From: Lineus longissimus | Lineage: Eukaryota; Nemertea; Pilidiophora; Heteronemertea; Lineidae | DNA length: 64,000 nt | Direction: 5' to 3' | Assembly: GCF_910592395.1 (NCBI RefSeq) | Contig: NC_088320.1 | Coordinates: forward strand, 2,542,001-2,606,000 | Shown: positions 1 through 13,089 of the stretch, piece after piece | How the letters are laid out: the number at the start of each line of letters is the position of its first letter | How positions within the stretch are numbered: position 1 is the stretch's first letter | Notes under the pieces: model-generated | The model's database searches: none | Seen by the model: only the letters and a program-made list of their open reading frames with translations | What the model was told of the DNA's origin: nothing | Position numbers and translations under genes: made by a program

Positions 1-3000
1 AAAATGGACCGATCTGGCACAACTCCTGCGTTCACTTCATCGAGCAGCATTCACCAAAATCTTAGTGAACCTCCTCGACAAAAAGACCATCGGTTTGAAC
101 AATACCGTGGAGTTGCTACAAGGACCTGAAGAGGGCGCTGGTAGTAATGGCCATGTCAGAGAATACCTTGAAGCTGTCTTAGCCTGCGACTCAAGAAAGT
201 TCTGGTTTACTGATGCGGCGGTGAGTATTGTACTGTAGAGAAATTGTTCCTAAAGTGAACAAATAAATGCCCTGGGCCAGATTAGACCTATGAAACATAC
301 TGGCCTTTTGGCAATCAACCACTACGCGCCCAAAAATCCTTGATATTAAGGATAAGGTATGGGAGAAAATATTTCCAGTGCCATCAAAGAAGATTTATAG
401 TAATTAGAATAAACAAAAGACTTGTGCCATAATCTCATAATTTGTTTGTTGCAGGGCATGTTGAGTAAGATCTATCTGTCCAATCTCAGGTCCCAGGAAC
501 CACCGGCAATGCGTTCACCAGAGAAATCTCATTCTCATCTAGTAAGTGTGCACCTAGGCCTACTCTCACCAAGCTCAATTTACTAGCCGAACTTTATCAA
601 ATACTGTAAACAGCCGAAATTCCCCTGACATTGTGGGTTCAAAATTGTCATGGTCACGGATATATCCCTTGAACCTTTCGGCAAGTCATTATACCATGAT
701 TGCCATATCTTTGAATGAGCTGTGCACCACCGAGATCCCTACCGGTACATGATTGTTACGCTACTCGGCTGATGTTAAGAATGTCAGTTAGCTTGTATTC
801 TCCTTCCTGGCTGAAGACAAAGTCACTTTGTCTGTAACAAGTAACCCCTGTTCTTTTTTAGCCAAAAGGAAATGGGCATTTTGGGAAGCGCCACCTCTGG
901 CTGAATGAGTTACCACCATTCACGGGTCCTGACTGCATATCACGTCCATGTCTCTATCTCCGCTCGTCTGTGAGGTCATCGTCACCTCCTAAACCGTCCT
1001 CGTCTGCAGAGACGTGTACATGCTGCTGCTGCAATGAGGATCTTCTTAAGTTACAGGTAATCATGCAAGAATCGCTTGCTTAAATGTAAACGTGTTGTAA
1101 ATGTATGCCCTATAAACTGAAAGGGGATACTGTAAGCTTCTGAGTGTACACCAACAATACATAGATATAACACGTCTCCCTGTACACTCTGGCACATATT
1201 TGGTTTTTTTTCAGTCTCTCGTCTGCTCCTGCCATGCTTCCAGTTCCCTCCTCCATGATGTGTTATATGACCTTGGAGAGTCTGTAGAGGTCAAGGGAAG
1301 AGACTCATTACAGATCCTGTGTTTGGCTCAGACCGACCCATTGAGCACAACTGATAAAATATTACAGACATTTCCTCTGGTGCTGCCGCAGTTTTCTAAG
1401 CAGATGCTAGGTGAAGACAGCCATAAGGTATATAGATATAAAACAAATATGTGACTCGCTCTACCAAAACTAGGCGCTTGTCGCATCTGAACTCGACAGG
1501 TTGATACGGACTTGTTGTTCATTTCCCTATTGTAGACCTTTTGTGAAATCTATTACAAACTGATTTGGTCTCATTTCACAAAAGGTCTACAATAAGGAAA
1601 TGAACAACAAGTCCGTATCAACCTGTCAAGTTCAGATGCGACAAGCACCTAGTTTTGGTAGAGCGAGTCACATATAAGCTTTGAGGTGGTGACCTTCAGT
1701 TAGGTAACAAACATTGGCTGTTTCCGTCTCCAGGTAGAATACCAGAGAACTACCAGGGGACCTTGGGATGACTCTATTGGGGTTGTCACACCAATTACCA
1801 ACAACTTCTTCAAAGTTAAGCCTACACATTTTTGAAAAGGATGATTCTGCAAAACTTCAATCGAAGGCTTGAGTTTATATGAGTACAGTAGAACCTCTCT
1901 ATTAAGGACACCCTCAGGACTGACAAGTGCTGTCCTTAATAGAGAGGTGTCCTGATTAGAAAGGTCAAATTGAATGGAAACACCCAATTTGGAACCCAAC
2001 CTAGTGTGCTTAATAGAGAGGTTGTCCTTAATAGAGAGGTGTCCGCTAAGGGAGGTTCCACTGTAATTGAGTTTATCATCATAATAAGATTTCTGGCCTG
2101 AATTCATTCCTATAATTTGCATTAATTTTCAGTGGGCATATGTTGCAGAAAAAGTGACGACCCTGCTGAGACAAAACAGTGAGAAGAAGGATCTTTACAA
2201 GAAAATATATGAAGGTGGGTGCATGTGCAGTTTAAATTTTTCTGAATGAAGATAAGCCTCTCAAGGTGTTGTTTGTTGGCCTTGTTTGTTTATGTGCATG
2301 AGGAAACCAGCCCTGTAAAATATTTAAGCCGCACTTACACCACCTGAAAATGGACCACCAATCTTGGTTCGGGAACCAATGCCGCACCATCGAAAATCCA
2401 CCAAGCGCTTACACCAGCGCTGCAGCTAGTTATAAAATCCGGCTACAGATGGCGCGCAAACAATAAGCAGAAAGCGGAAAGCCTTGGCAGAAAGCGCCAT
2501 TTCGAAAGCGCCGCCTGGAGCCGAACCATCTAACTAGCTAATTGCCGATCCATTTGCGCTTACACCACGACAAAGCCGAGCTTTTAACAAGCCGGGCGAA
2601 CTTGGACCATCAAGCTTGGTGGGACAAATTCGCTCGGCAATTTGTATCGGCAATGGATTGCCGAACCAATTTGTCGCGGCAATGTGGTGGTGTAAGTGCA
2701 ATTGGTCCACCAATATTTCGTGGTGTAAGCGCAGCTTTAGTCGCCCTCCAACTTCAAGCACCCCGCTGATACTACACACAGTGATGATCGGCATATTTAC
2801 CTTATCTACATAATGGCCAGCGTAACCAGTGATACTCGGGCCAGGTTCATCATCATGTGATCATGACTAATTACTGTGATGAAGCAAAATTAGAAGTAAT
2901 TTGGTCGACTTCAAGGCAACCAGGATGTGATAGCAAGGTCAGTTATGTAACAACATATGTTGACCTCAGCTTTTGGTCCGGCAACTCAGCAGGAGGTTAC

Positions 3001-3401
3001 CTGGCTCAGATAAGCTGAGAGCTAAAGTCAATAAACTATTCCTCAGAAACTCTCCCCTCATCAAATATCCATCCCCCCCCCCCCCGGCATCTAAGGCATT
3101 TTCCATTAGTTGGTGGGGGATGGTTAGGAGATAATTTTTACAGGGCTGGTTTCCTCATGGTGTACCCCTGGTAATGAGAACATAAGCGTTTCTCTTCATC
3201 CTTGCAGGTCTACTCACAGAGATGTCAGAGATACTCCCCCTCAAAGAGTTCCTCCGCCTCCTCCCTGCTGATGGTAACCTCGGCTTCTTTGTGCCATATA
3301 TGGAGAAGTCGTACCGATCAAGCGCCACCTGTGGGCTAAAGGAGAAAATCATCCATAATGGGGAGACACTCTATTCGGGGTCTTTGAGTCTGTCGTGGTG
3401 A
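1..3401 (+). CDS. HPS3: HPS3-like BLOC-2 subunit, C-terminal part (6 exons; 5' end outside the window)
   Basis: Exons I read: 1-220 (open at the window edge), 455-541, 862-1056, 1215-1427, 2133-2214 and 3208-3401, stop TGA at 3399-3401. All junctions are AG/GT and keep one frame (phases 0,0,0,0,1). The about 265 residues include a Cys-rich stretch (CTCCCCNEDLL, exon 3), then LCLAQTDPLS (exon 4) and LLPADGNLGFFVPYM near the end. That order matches my memory of the HPS3 C-terminus: a helical QTDxLS segment, then a Leu/Pro-DG-FF-PY motif just before the stop. HPS3 is a subunit of BLOC-2, which acts in endosome-to-lysosome-related-organelle traffic. I see no catalytic motif, as expected for a scaffold. 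The gene itself is near certain; the family name is less sure, because other BLOC-2 or HOPS-type helical proteins could look similar. Confidence 0.68.
1450..1672. mobile_element. 223-bp TA-flanked foldback MITE, copy 1
   Basis: The two halves are near-perfect inverted repeats (about 95 bp each) around a short centre near 1550-1575. Ends read TGTGACTCGCTCTACC and its complement, and the element is flanked by TA at 1448-1449 and 1673-1674, as expected for a Tc1/mariner-type non-autonomous element. A second copy of exactly the same length is at 43738-43960. It lies in the intron between 1428 and 2132 of the HPS3-like gene. It has no coding capacity; the short frames across it are artefacts of the repeat. 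Confidence 0.85.
1886..2063 (-). mobile_element. Pogo/Tigger-like MITE, copy A
   Basis: It starts CAGTAGAACCTCTCTATTAA and ends with the complement of CAGTGGAACCTCCCTTAGCG, between TA dinucleotides at 1884-1885 and 2064-2065. Internal direct copies of 'CTCTATTAAGGACA' occur on one or the other strand. Related copies are at 30319-30514 and, damaged, at 20817-21003. CAG...CTG ends with a TA target site are typical of pogo/Tigger families; the assignment is by ends only. Confidence 0.75.
2297..3159. mobile_element. 863-bp element bounded by perfect 24-bp inverted repeats, nested
   Basis: Positions 2297-2320 (starts CATGAGGAAACCAG) and 3136-3159 (ends GGTTTCCTCATG) are exact reverse complements. 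Inside is a second palindromic element: GCGCTTACACCACGA at 2556-2570 pairs with its complement at 2718-2732, and GCACTTACACCAC at 2331-2343 pairs with 2687-2699. A C tract sits at 3073-3085. The whole structure lies in the last intron of the HPS3-like gene (2215-3207), ending 48 bp before the last exon. No transposase frame is visible, so it would be non-autonomous. No target-site duplication was clear. Confidence 0.65.
2556..2732. mobile_element. 177-bp palindromic MITE nested in the larger element
   Basis: The ends are 15-bp perfect inverted repeats, GCGCTTACACCACGA at 2556-2570 and its complement at 2718-2732. Further degenerate copies of the same TTACACCA end motif stand nearby in both orientations (2331, 2405, 2687). 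This suggests several nested or decayed insertions of one family. Confidence 0.55.
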
Positions 3402-3718
3402 AGAAGGATATGAAATGGAATCCTACAAGCCCGGTGTTAACCTGATGGACTGTTGAAGCTTATTTTGATGGTAGAAAATCGGGACGATTTAGAAAATCGT
3501 ACATGAGTGACTGCATGACATTAGACAACAACTTGTGACTAGGAATTCAGACATTAGCATTCCCCATCGTGAATGATGTTTATTTCAAAGATAATAACAA
3601 GTGGGCAGTCTGGATATTGCAAACTTTGTTTTGATCAGTGACATTTTGGAGATGATCAAATATACTGTAGGCAAGTTGGTGCGAGTAGAATCATTGAGCC
3701 TATTTGTGAACAAAAATA

Positions 3719-3720
<2 letters not shown>

Positions 3721-3753
<33 letters not shown>

Positions 3754-3832
3754 ATAGCGGCTTCGTGGCCCTCCTGGTCTTTGCCTCCTGTTAAACAAAA
3801 ATACATCATCATCATCATCATCATCATCATCA
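3721..3832. repeat. Duplicated TCA/ATC microsatellite segment
   Basis: Two TCA trinucleotide runs (about 3721-3753 and 3806-3832) share the same left flank (AACAAAAATACATCATC) and the same right flank (ATCAATAGCG). The microsatellite and its flanks were therefore duplicated together. The poly-Ser, poly-Ile, poly-Asp and poly-Met frames over it are translation artefacts. Confidence 0.9.
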
Positions 3833-4135
3833 ATAGCGAGAATACCGTTCTTGGTTCGACATGTTCGAGATGTTCGAGACACGTGTACTGTACGGCAATA
3901 GGGCCTACTCAAGGCCTACTGTAAATTTGTCAGGATCCGTTGTAACTTAGAGTAACCTGACTAAGGTTGTAAGTTTCAAAAGTGGAATCACTTGCAGTTG
4001 AAAGGACTTTTATCACAGAATGAAGGCCATCCATCTGGAAGCTGCAACATTCAACGACATTGATTGATTGAACATAAGATTTTAAAATCATTGCTCTCTC
4101 CTGGCTTTTTGATTAAGGAGGTTTAATAAATACAT

Positions 4136-4174
4136 TATTATTATTATTATTATTATTATTATCATTATTATTAT
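4136..4174. repeat. ATT microsatellite
   Basis: A run of ATT trinucleotides with one ATC interruption, just after the AATAAA at 4125. Confidence 0.95.
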
Positions 4175-5493
4175 AATTAATCCTGACTGAGATACAGGTT
4201 TTTGATACTCCTACATTGTAAACAATCGTTTGAAATATCACGAGGCGGAGTATCAGTATATTTAAAACCACTGATAATGTCAGGATGAGGATACCAGCCT
4301 TCTTCACCACTAGTACCAGTTTTCATTGCAAGAAACTGTTTCAGGAAAAACTAGCAACTGTACTGATTAACACACTGTTCGATTTCTATAGACCCAATCC
4401 GTAATAATCAAATAAAAAGGTTATTCATTTATGGCATGGCCAATCCCATTACCAATCTGGCTTGGCCAATTACATCTGACACCTTTGTTTGGTTATCTAA
4501 GGCAACAACAGACTCTGTCAACGTTTGAAAGAAGGTTTGGGCATTGTTACATAAAACCACTACCTGTCACATTTTTAATCTTCCAATGCTTGGTTCAAGC
4601 ATGCATTGCAGGCAGCACATTCGTTCTGGTGGGGTGTACATGGTTTTTCCAAAAAGAACTATCTCCAATTTTGACTTATTTCAACATTTTGAAATAGCAA
4701 AATTATTTGTGTTTAACATCAATGTTCTTAAAGGTGGGTATCACCGTGACTGAATCTTGACATTATCTCGTTTTACAGGCAAAAGAGATTTTGGAAGAAG
4801 GCACAACTTTCCTTTGTTCAATTTTTGGCGGGAAAATGCATTGCCTATGGCCCAATATGCTGTATAATTATGCATTTGTACCAATTTGTCATTTCAGATG
4901 ATTGACCCAACCTTGTCTGCAATTGCATTCGAAGATCCTTGTTTGATTTCCAAGAAGAAGGGTAGGTATTCTCGTCCGACATGTCAATAGAGGTGCCACT
5001 GTCAAATCTGTGTTATTGTTGGTAAAATAAACTTGTTTCTTTGACCCCCACAGGGCCTCAAGGCAGTGAAAATAATTACAGACTAATAATCTGCGAGATA
5101 CATGGAAAAAGAATGAAATGATTTATTTTGGCATAAAGAATGCACATCTAACTGTTATCCCCACTGCAACTTTATTCTGTGCAGTCTTCTAAGAGATCAA
5201 AGATTTTAAAACTTTCAACTTATTTATATTTTGCATATTCAAAATAAAACATTATTTTCCCAAGAAATGTTTAAAAATGCAGTAATATCTTCGGTACATA
5301 CATCATGTAGCCACTTATTCTGAATCATATTTTGGTCATGTGATTAAAAGAAAATGATATAAATTGACAGTGACACTGCTATCTTCTATCTGCAAATCGG
5401 GCAGTTATTCAAAAGTTGTGACCATAGTAAGATGTTGTGTTTGTGTGTGTGCGTGTGTTTGAGATGGGATTGAAAAAGGGTGTGGGAGGTCTT

Positions 5494-5511
5494 GGGGGGG
5501 GGGGGGGGGGG
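5494..5511. repeat. G18 homopolymer
   Basis: An uninterrupted run of about 18 G on the plus strand, preceded by a G-rich stretch. It could form a G-quadruplex, and its length may be unreliable in the assembly. Confidence 0.9.
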
Positions 5512-8500
5512 ACTGTAGTCGCTGTATGAGTGCTGGAAGTGTGACTGACCAATGTTGTGGGTGTTTTGTAGCTATTGTTGTTATTCTAGTTGCTAGAGTA
5601 GTTATCGTAACTTTATCTAGCTAGTATAGTTGTTAGAGTAGTTATCGTAGTTATCTAGCTAGTACAGTTGTTATTCTTTTGGTTTTCGTGTTTCCTGCTT
5701 ATCATCTTTTTTACCTATTCAGCTTTCAGTTGTCCAGGCCAGGCCAGGAGACCGATGACAATGATAGATCGGGTTCGATTCAAGCTATACGCTTGGTGTA
5801 TTTGGTTATCGTGACTGGCGACTTGAGTCTATCTCATCTCATGTCCAAAGCGCGGTGGCTGGGTCCCAGGCATGCTTGCCACTCTGTTCTGCGGTCCTCA
5901 TCTAAGTTTCGACGGTGATGACATGGACTTAGGTTCAGGGTACGTGTTCCCGTTGAGTCATCGTGGTTGATTGATGGGGGCAATAAAAGTTGCGTGTCGC
6001 TAGTCATTCAATTGGTCCCCTTGTTTTAGAGTGTTGGCGGGATAAGTCTTACGACTGTTAACAATAGTAAGCAATAGCTGGCCAGCGATCCCCTACCTGA
6101 TCTCGAGGGGGATGGAATGACTGGGGTCCAAGACCTGTTGTTAACCTGCGGAATTTCGTCGGACGATATGTCAGGCGTGTCCGTGTGGGACTTGTGCTAA
6201 ACCAGTTTAGTACATATGACGAAGACATTGGGCTCTTTGGATAACAACAGTGTTCTTGACCTCCTTGTGCTTCACAAAGCTTATATATACACCCGCTGAA
6301 ATTGACAAGACGGCGATGAAGAAGGAGAGCCGGCTTCCAGCTTGAGAGCCGAGAAGACACTGGATGGACCCCAAGGATATGTTGCTGCCAATGTTGGAGC
6401 CATACAGGGTAAGCATCATTAGTCCTCAGTTTCATCTGGATTAAAAGAAACATTACAAAGATGTTAAAATAACTCCGAAAAAAGTATCAATCTGACGTAC
6501 AATTTCAACTGTTACACGTATTTGGTGTATCAAACTGGTGTAGCCATAAAAATATCAAACTGGTGTAGCCAATTTTTATTCCGGAAAGTGCTCTCTGGAA
6601 AGCAGTTTTAAATCGGATTCAGTGTGAACACAGCATGCAGTAGAAACACTCAGAAATTAGATAAACCCCTCAACAAAAAATATGATTCTTTTTAGGCAGC
6701 CCGAGCCAACATTGTACAAGGGCCACAAGGTCAGAAGGGACACAAGGACAAGGGACACAAGAATAAGGGACACATAAGACGATGTTGCAGTCTACAGGGT
6801 GAGCATCACTAAGTCCTGGTTGATATTATATCTACTCATGAAACAAACTTCTTAACTGTCCAACCAGCAGTTAAGGAGAGAAAGAAAAAAAAATTATGTC
6901 TGCGAACCCGCACCCTGGTGGCCAAGTCATGAACTTTTATCCCCATGTGAGACCACCTGAACGAGAGTGCTCAAGTAACAGCAAAATGGGCAAATTGACC
7001 TCGATGATCTTGATTAGTTGGACAAATCATGAGTTACATTTCTGTTAACCCTCTACCCCCTTATTCTGACTAAAAACTGAAGACTCTGTTTTCAACAAAT
7101 GAAATTGGCCAGGAATCATGAAGATTATGCCTGCCAAAGAGTGGCTGATCAGCATTTTCCACAAAAAAATACTGTTAACCAAAGACACTTTATAAAATGA
7201 ATTGGCCAGGGTCATTGTGCTCACCTGACGACTAGGGAACAAATATGGACTCGGGACATGATGGATGCTTTTGACTTCATTGGTGATTTTTAAACTTTGC
7301 CCCCTGGTGGCCACATTTGGAATCCTCAACCCCTGGGGATGATGAGTGTCAACAGAATAAAAAGATATAGGAGGGTGTTATAGAAATTAACGCCATCTGA
7401 AACAAAATTTACTCCGTGGATCTTGATTAAAAATTGGCCTCTTTTCAACAATTATATTGAAAGGCCATTAATCAAGAAAATAGTGCGCTGGAATAATGAT
7501 GGTTGGCTCACCTGTAGGGCGAGTCTACACAACAGTGCAGTGTCTGTGGTCGTGTCCTATTTCAAACAGTGACACATTTCTCAACCGCTGGGGCTGTCAA
7601 CTTGGGACTGTGTACACATTGACCCCATGGTCAGATCTCGGACACTGAATTTCAGTCTGATCTGATTCATGACTTGGCAACCAGACTGTCTGGGGTTGAG
7701 AGAAGGATGCCAAAACCTGAGTACTCCGCCAGTGCACTTCACAAAGAAAGGGGCCGATCGAGATGTTGCTCCAAGAATAGCTTGTCAACTGAGGTCGACT
7801 CCACTTAGCAAAGCACACAACGACAGAAAATTTAGAAAAAACCATGAGCACTTTCATTAAAAACAGTGAAGCCAGAAAGTTTGGCAAAAACAAAACTTGA
7901 CACTGAAAGTGATGACCATCTCCCCAACTGAATAAAAAATATTTAGTTTCTTTTGGCTTCAATCGATGTAGAGGTTACCCAGTATTAAATTAATTTTTTC
8001 CCTGTTTTCTAGGCTATGCAGATGACTGGAGATGATGGCTGTTGAGTTGACCCAATGACTTCCACCACGATCTACGATGCGTACTGAAGCAAGAACGACG
8101 CTCAAAGACCCGAAAAACAACAGATGTCAACACTTTGCCCCATGATAAGATGCCTTCATACTCATCCATCAACAATTTGGGGAAGACAGCCTAATTGACC
8201 TTCATGGGGATCTTCCTGGCAGATGTTGTATGAGGAAGGATTCAATGCATATACAGTAAGATAAAGTGGTGTACTTAAATTAAAATTCAATATTATAAAA
8301 TGCCCTAAAGCTGTTTACCAGTGAAAAGATATTTTCTTTGCTCTGGGCTGTGTCTAATGGCATTCTGAAGATTGTGTCTGAAAAAAAGGCTGAGCTAATC
8401 TTCATTGCATTCCTGCATTTACGTAGGCACTACTGAACTAAAACATTTTGAAAAAGCATGGTCAAAAATGTCTTTGGACAGACAATCAGTCCATGTAGAC

Positions 8501-9514
8501 ACAATGAGTTTAGGAACTGAGCTAGGGTTGAAGGTACATTGCCCTGCACTGTAATTCTATCAAAATGGCTCTAGTCTTTAATCTTGGTAAACAATGGATT
8601 GACCTTGATATTTTGTTTTCCAGCCATGCTTGGATGAGGGTCTGAGAATCGGGTAGATTCAATGGATGGAATCATTTCGCTCAGGGATATCGGCAGTGGA
8701 CACTTACATCGTGTGTCTTTCGAATAGACTTTAATGACAATCGAAATGATGCTCTAAGGGGACTCTGATGACTCTAAGGACATAGAGCCCTTCTCATGAT
8801 GTAATGTGACGCCATATCCAGCAGCCACCGTAGAGCCAGCTCATCTCTAACATATGGAAGGATGCCATCTCATACGGTAATAATATAAAAAAGTCAATTT
8901 CTTATTTCTATGTCATTTGGTGTAGGCTTTAGCCTTATTTAGGGATTGTGAACAGTTAAAAACATTGTAAAAGAGAAAACTTCTTAGATTGATCAGACCT
9001 CAGATATTGAGAAGTTTGCAGCTTATATATGACCTCAAGGAAGGACAGATTTGTGTCTGTTGTTGATCTTAAAGCAGTGCTGAGAGTCCTGATGATATTT
9101 TTGGATAGTTCACCAAATTTGTAAAAATAACCAGAAATTTGAGAATTTGAAGTAATTTGATCCCTCCTTAGAAGTTTTCTCAAACTCTTCAGTGTTGTAC
9201 ATGATCCCTAATGATTTTAAGAAATTTAGAAAAAACAATGCACCTTCACCGCAGCATTTCTAATTGTCTGCAGACGGTGAACATGCCTTGGCCAGCTATG
9301 AGAGAATAAGGGATCCTTCCGCTAACACCCCCTAAGTAGGTCTGAAAAAACTCAAAGTGCGGGAAGGTAAAGGTTTCAAATCACTGCCCAGAAAGGAAAC
9401 CACTGTGCTGCCATAGAAATTTTTCTGAATTTACAATGAAAACTGTAGTTGAAATTGGTACTCGCCTGCAAGCTATAGCCATCATGGAGCGTCCGTCATC
9501 TGTCGTCGTCGTTG

Positions 9515-10445
9515 TCCGCCAGCAGGCCATGTTTCATAACTGCCAGGTCCATGAACCGGTCCATAAACTTCGCACTGGGCAAGACCTCCTTCCAGACCAA
9601 ATTTTGTTTCGGTCTAATTCTTAGTTTGGCCACCAAGGGGCAAAATGTGAAAACACAAGAACTGCTCTTAACTCCTTAAGAAATAGTCAGATGCTCAAGA
9701 AATTTCTATTGTGTGTGTATCTGAGGAAGAGACATAATGTATCGGAAGGGCTTTGTATTTGGTCTACTTTCAAGGTCACAGTGTCAAAGTTCGACATTCC
9801 AATGTTTCGTCCTTCGGTAGGGCACATTTTGTAACCACTTTGCCTTTGAACATACTGTGGAGACGCTGTTTAACCAGTTAAGGGCACAAAAGGCCTATAT
9901 AACGTGCAACAGGCCTACCAAAACCGGCTAAATAGTGTCTACGCAGTATGTAAAAAAGTTAAGCTCTCCTTCCAGACTGAATTTTGATTCCATTGGCCAC
10001 GGGGGAGGGGAATGTAAAAAACACAAAACCAGCTCCTCCTCCTGAACAATTCTCATAAAAATTTTCGTTTCTGTGTATCTGATGATGAAACATATTTTTT
10101 CAGCCGGGCTTTGATTTGATTGACCTCGTTGTCAAGGTCACCAAGGTCAAAGTTCAGAGATGAACACTTTTTTCCATCAGCAGGGCGAGTTTTGTAACCA
10201 CTGAGTGGGGCCTTTGACCTGAAACTATGCACAATAGGAAAGATCTCCTACCCCAGCAAATCTTTGGTCTAATATGGTTCTTAGGCTTATATGTCTGGTA
10301 TTCAGACTTGAGGAAACCCCTCTATCCATGAAAGTCATCAATTGGCCACTGATGGCAAACTTTGATTACCTCAACTTCTTGACATCACATGTCAAATAAT
10401 GACCCTTCACTGTAGGAACCCAGGTGAGCACATGGACCATTCTAT
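9515..10445. repeat. Three diverged tandem copies of an about 330-bp unit
   Basis: The same order of short motifs recurs three times: a 'CAGCAGG..' or 'TTCGGTAGGGC' start, 'TTTTGTAACCACT' or 'TTTCATAACTGCC', 'CCTTCCAGAC' (or 'CCTACCCCAG'), and in the first two copies 'TTGGCCAC' followed by 'AAAACACAA'. Approximate copies are 9515-9810, 9811-10165 and 10166-10445. Related motifs (CCTGGTGGCCA) also appear near 6910-7320. Probably an old interspersed repeat; no coding frame spans it. Confidence 0.45.
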
Positions 10446-12230
10446 GCAGTGTTGGAGATATCCATTTGTGAGGTTAAGGTTTGGAATGGTAACAAAAAAC
10501 AACAACTTTATTGACATATATATAATTACAGTCGCCTAAGGTATAGAATATAAAGTTCTTCCGTCAGGCCCAACACTCCCGGGGCAGTCCATTGCTTCAA
10601 TTCATCCTAATTGGATCTCCTGAGGGACTGCCACAATAGTGGGAATTCGTGCAGCTGGATGATTAGCCAATGGGCATTGTTGTAACGAAAATGTAAGGGC
10701 ATTTTCTGTCACCGAATCAGAATGCTCAGCGCATATCGCTATGGCATGAATAATAGCGCAGCTGATATTCATAAACTTCATTTCTCTCATGGTTTAAATG
10801 GTATACGTGCGCACTGCGTTGTATCGTTAGTTGACCTACATGTGAATAAACAATGAAAAAAATGATTAGATGCAAAGATCTTTGTACAATATGATCTCAG
10901 GATGGATGTCAATAAAGTTGGTGCTTTATCATTTCTGTACTAATCTTAACCTCACTATTGTGGAAACTAATGCGTTCCAGTGCATCATATATTTTGCTGA
11001 TGATAGTGTGTACCTACAATATGATATCATGTTTCTTTTCAGGAGATGAGCCATCCCACAGAAAGGAGGATGTTGCTGAGCCAGCGCATCTCTACCATGC
11101 TCCCGTCGCCGTCAAGGAGGTTGGATTTTTGTCACCGTAGGCCTTACCCTTTTATTGCAATATATGATTGAAAGGTGATTCGATAAAAATCCTGATACTT
11201 TATTTTCTGATTGCGAGAAGGCACTTATTTGCCTTCTTTTGGGCAATGACAAACTTTTGCCATGGCTCAAATTCGTACACATTTAAAGAAGAATTTAGAA
11301 AATTTGGGGGAGGGTGTTGTCATAAGGGAACCAGGGCACGTCACAAGCCCAGAAATTATTTTCAAGGAAGATTTATAAGAAAAATCAAAATGTGGAGGGG
11401 ATTTCCTGGCTAACACGGGACAGCCAACAGTTGGTACCCAAACAAAACATTCGCCATAGCTTACGGTACGGTACATTGGGACCCTACCGGCTGCTTCAGA
11501 TTTGTTTCAAGCAAAAAGATCTTTCTACTTAAACAATCACCGAATTCATCATATATTGTATTTGGTTATGTCCATCACATGAGACATGGGGTTCACATGA
11601 CATTCGCTTTGCTCTGACCCCAGGCAAAGCGAATGAACATGTGTGTCTTGATGGAGCTGTAGGCCTTTTTACTGTTTCTTGATCTCTTCAGTACCACAGA
11701 ATCCACCGACATTTAAACACCACCTGGGCCCAGTCACCAAAGATCCTTCATTGGCTGGCTCAGTTGCTCAGTGTCTTCACCTTCATACTTTAGACAACTG
11801 ACCAACAACACAAATCTAGTGAATTTTTATTTCCTCGTCACTTTTTAATCAATACCCGTGAACGAAAAAATCTCGGGATGCGAAACAACTTTTCACCAAT
11901 TCAACTGATAAGCTTTGTCAATAAACCTATTGTTTTATTGAGACTTATCAGAATAAGACTGGTTCTTGATCCTACCTATAGCGGTCTCACAGGAAAGAAT
12001 CTTAGTCTTTTTCTTTGTTTCGATTCAAGAAGACCTTTATTGCAAGAGCATAATTATCATGTTCTGCAGGTTATGAAAGATATCATTTTGCCTCATCAAG
12101 AACATTTTTATCGGACTTGGTACTGAATGATTGAGAAAAGTGTAACGTCAAAATGTAAGACGTTTTATATTGTCATATAATGTAATTATATTTGTAATGC
12201 ATGTAAACCTTGTAAGTAAAATAAAAGAGA

Positions 12231-12370
12231 TCTAAGACTCAACTTGCAAAAAACCTGGCAGACCACAACATACAGTCTTGCCAGGTCAAAGCAAACCTGC
12301 TGGACCAACATACAGTCTTGCCAGGTCAAAGCTGACCAGCTAGACCAACATACAGTCTTGCCAGGTCAAG
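12231..12370. repeat. 40-bp tandem repeat, about 3.4 copies
   Basis: The block TACAGTCTTGCCAGGTCAA begins at 12271, 12311 and 12351, an exact 40-bp period. A degenerate partial copy lies to the left. An AATAAA at 12220-12225 immediately precedes it; no gene could be tied to that signal. Confidence 0.85.
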
Positions 12371-13089
12371 CTACCTCTTTTGTCATGCAAATACATGTCA
12401 CCTCTGCTCCTTTTGTCATGCTAATTGGCAGCCTCTGTCCAGTTCCTGGCCATGAGAAATGTGTTTCTTTTGTTATTCAAATTGGGCCCTGAACCTGTTT
12501 AGTCATGAATTAATGAGAGCAGTGAACCTATTGTTCACTGAACATGGCTTAACTTAAGTCATACACAATAGGTTTTAATACATGTACAAGAGCTAAAGTT
12601 GTACAGAATGTATGGACATGATGAATCCAGCTCATTGTTGGAATTGTTGAGTCATCTCGTGTAAGATCTCTGTTCAGCAGTGTCTTTTTTGGACATTTTA
12701 AAGGAGGAGAACATGTGTGATAATACAATTATCTCCATGTCTCGTCCTTTAATGGGCATTGGAGTGGCTACAGATCAATGTAATGTACATGTATGAAGTC
12801 ATTATGGTCGTAAGCGCTGTGCCTGTCACCTGTGTGATGGAGTTGACGACTCCCTCCGATTGCGTAGGTTTTCTCCCGTTGAAACGGTTTTCCTCCTACA
12901 CTGTCTTTCCAAATTGTCTTGTTAGGATAATTCTTGGAAGTGCAACAATAAATAATTTTCAAAAGAAAATGATCTAAATTTGCTTTTCTTCTTAACTTGC
13001 CTGGTGGTGCTCCGACACTTCAACTAGTACTGTTTTAAATATTGTCATGCATTTAAACCAACAAACCGCATGGTGACCCAATGATGAGA

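Larger units (their letters stand above)
3402..4416 (+). terminator. Putative 3' UTR and poly(A) signals of the HPS3-like gene
   Basis: After the stop at 3401 there is no further coding exon in frame. Two AATAAA hexamers lie downstream at 4125-4130 and 4411-4416, and either could end the transcript. The interval also carries TCA/ATC and ATT microsatellites. The 3' end is inferred from hexamers only. Confidence 0.4.

Noticed and set aside
3585-3924. Open frames with poly-Asp, poly-Met, poly-Ser or poly-Ile runs
   Set aside because: These are translations of TCA/ATC microsatellites.
4898-4961. Possible exon starting MIDPTLSAIAFEDP after a CAG acceptor
   Set aside because: No upstream or downstream exon joins it in frame, and it lies after two poly(A) signals of the HPS3-like gene.
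11042-11119. Possible exon GDEPSHRKEDVAEPAHLYH
   Set aside because: Isolated, weak donor and no recognisable family; it shares sequence with another non-coding segment near 8836.
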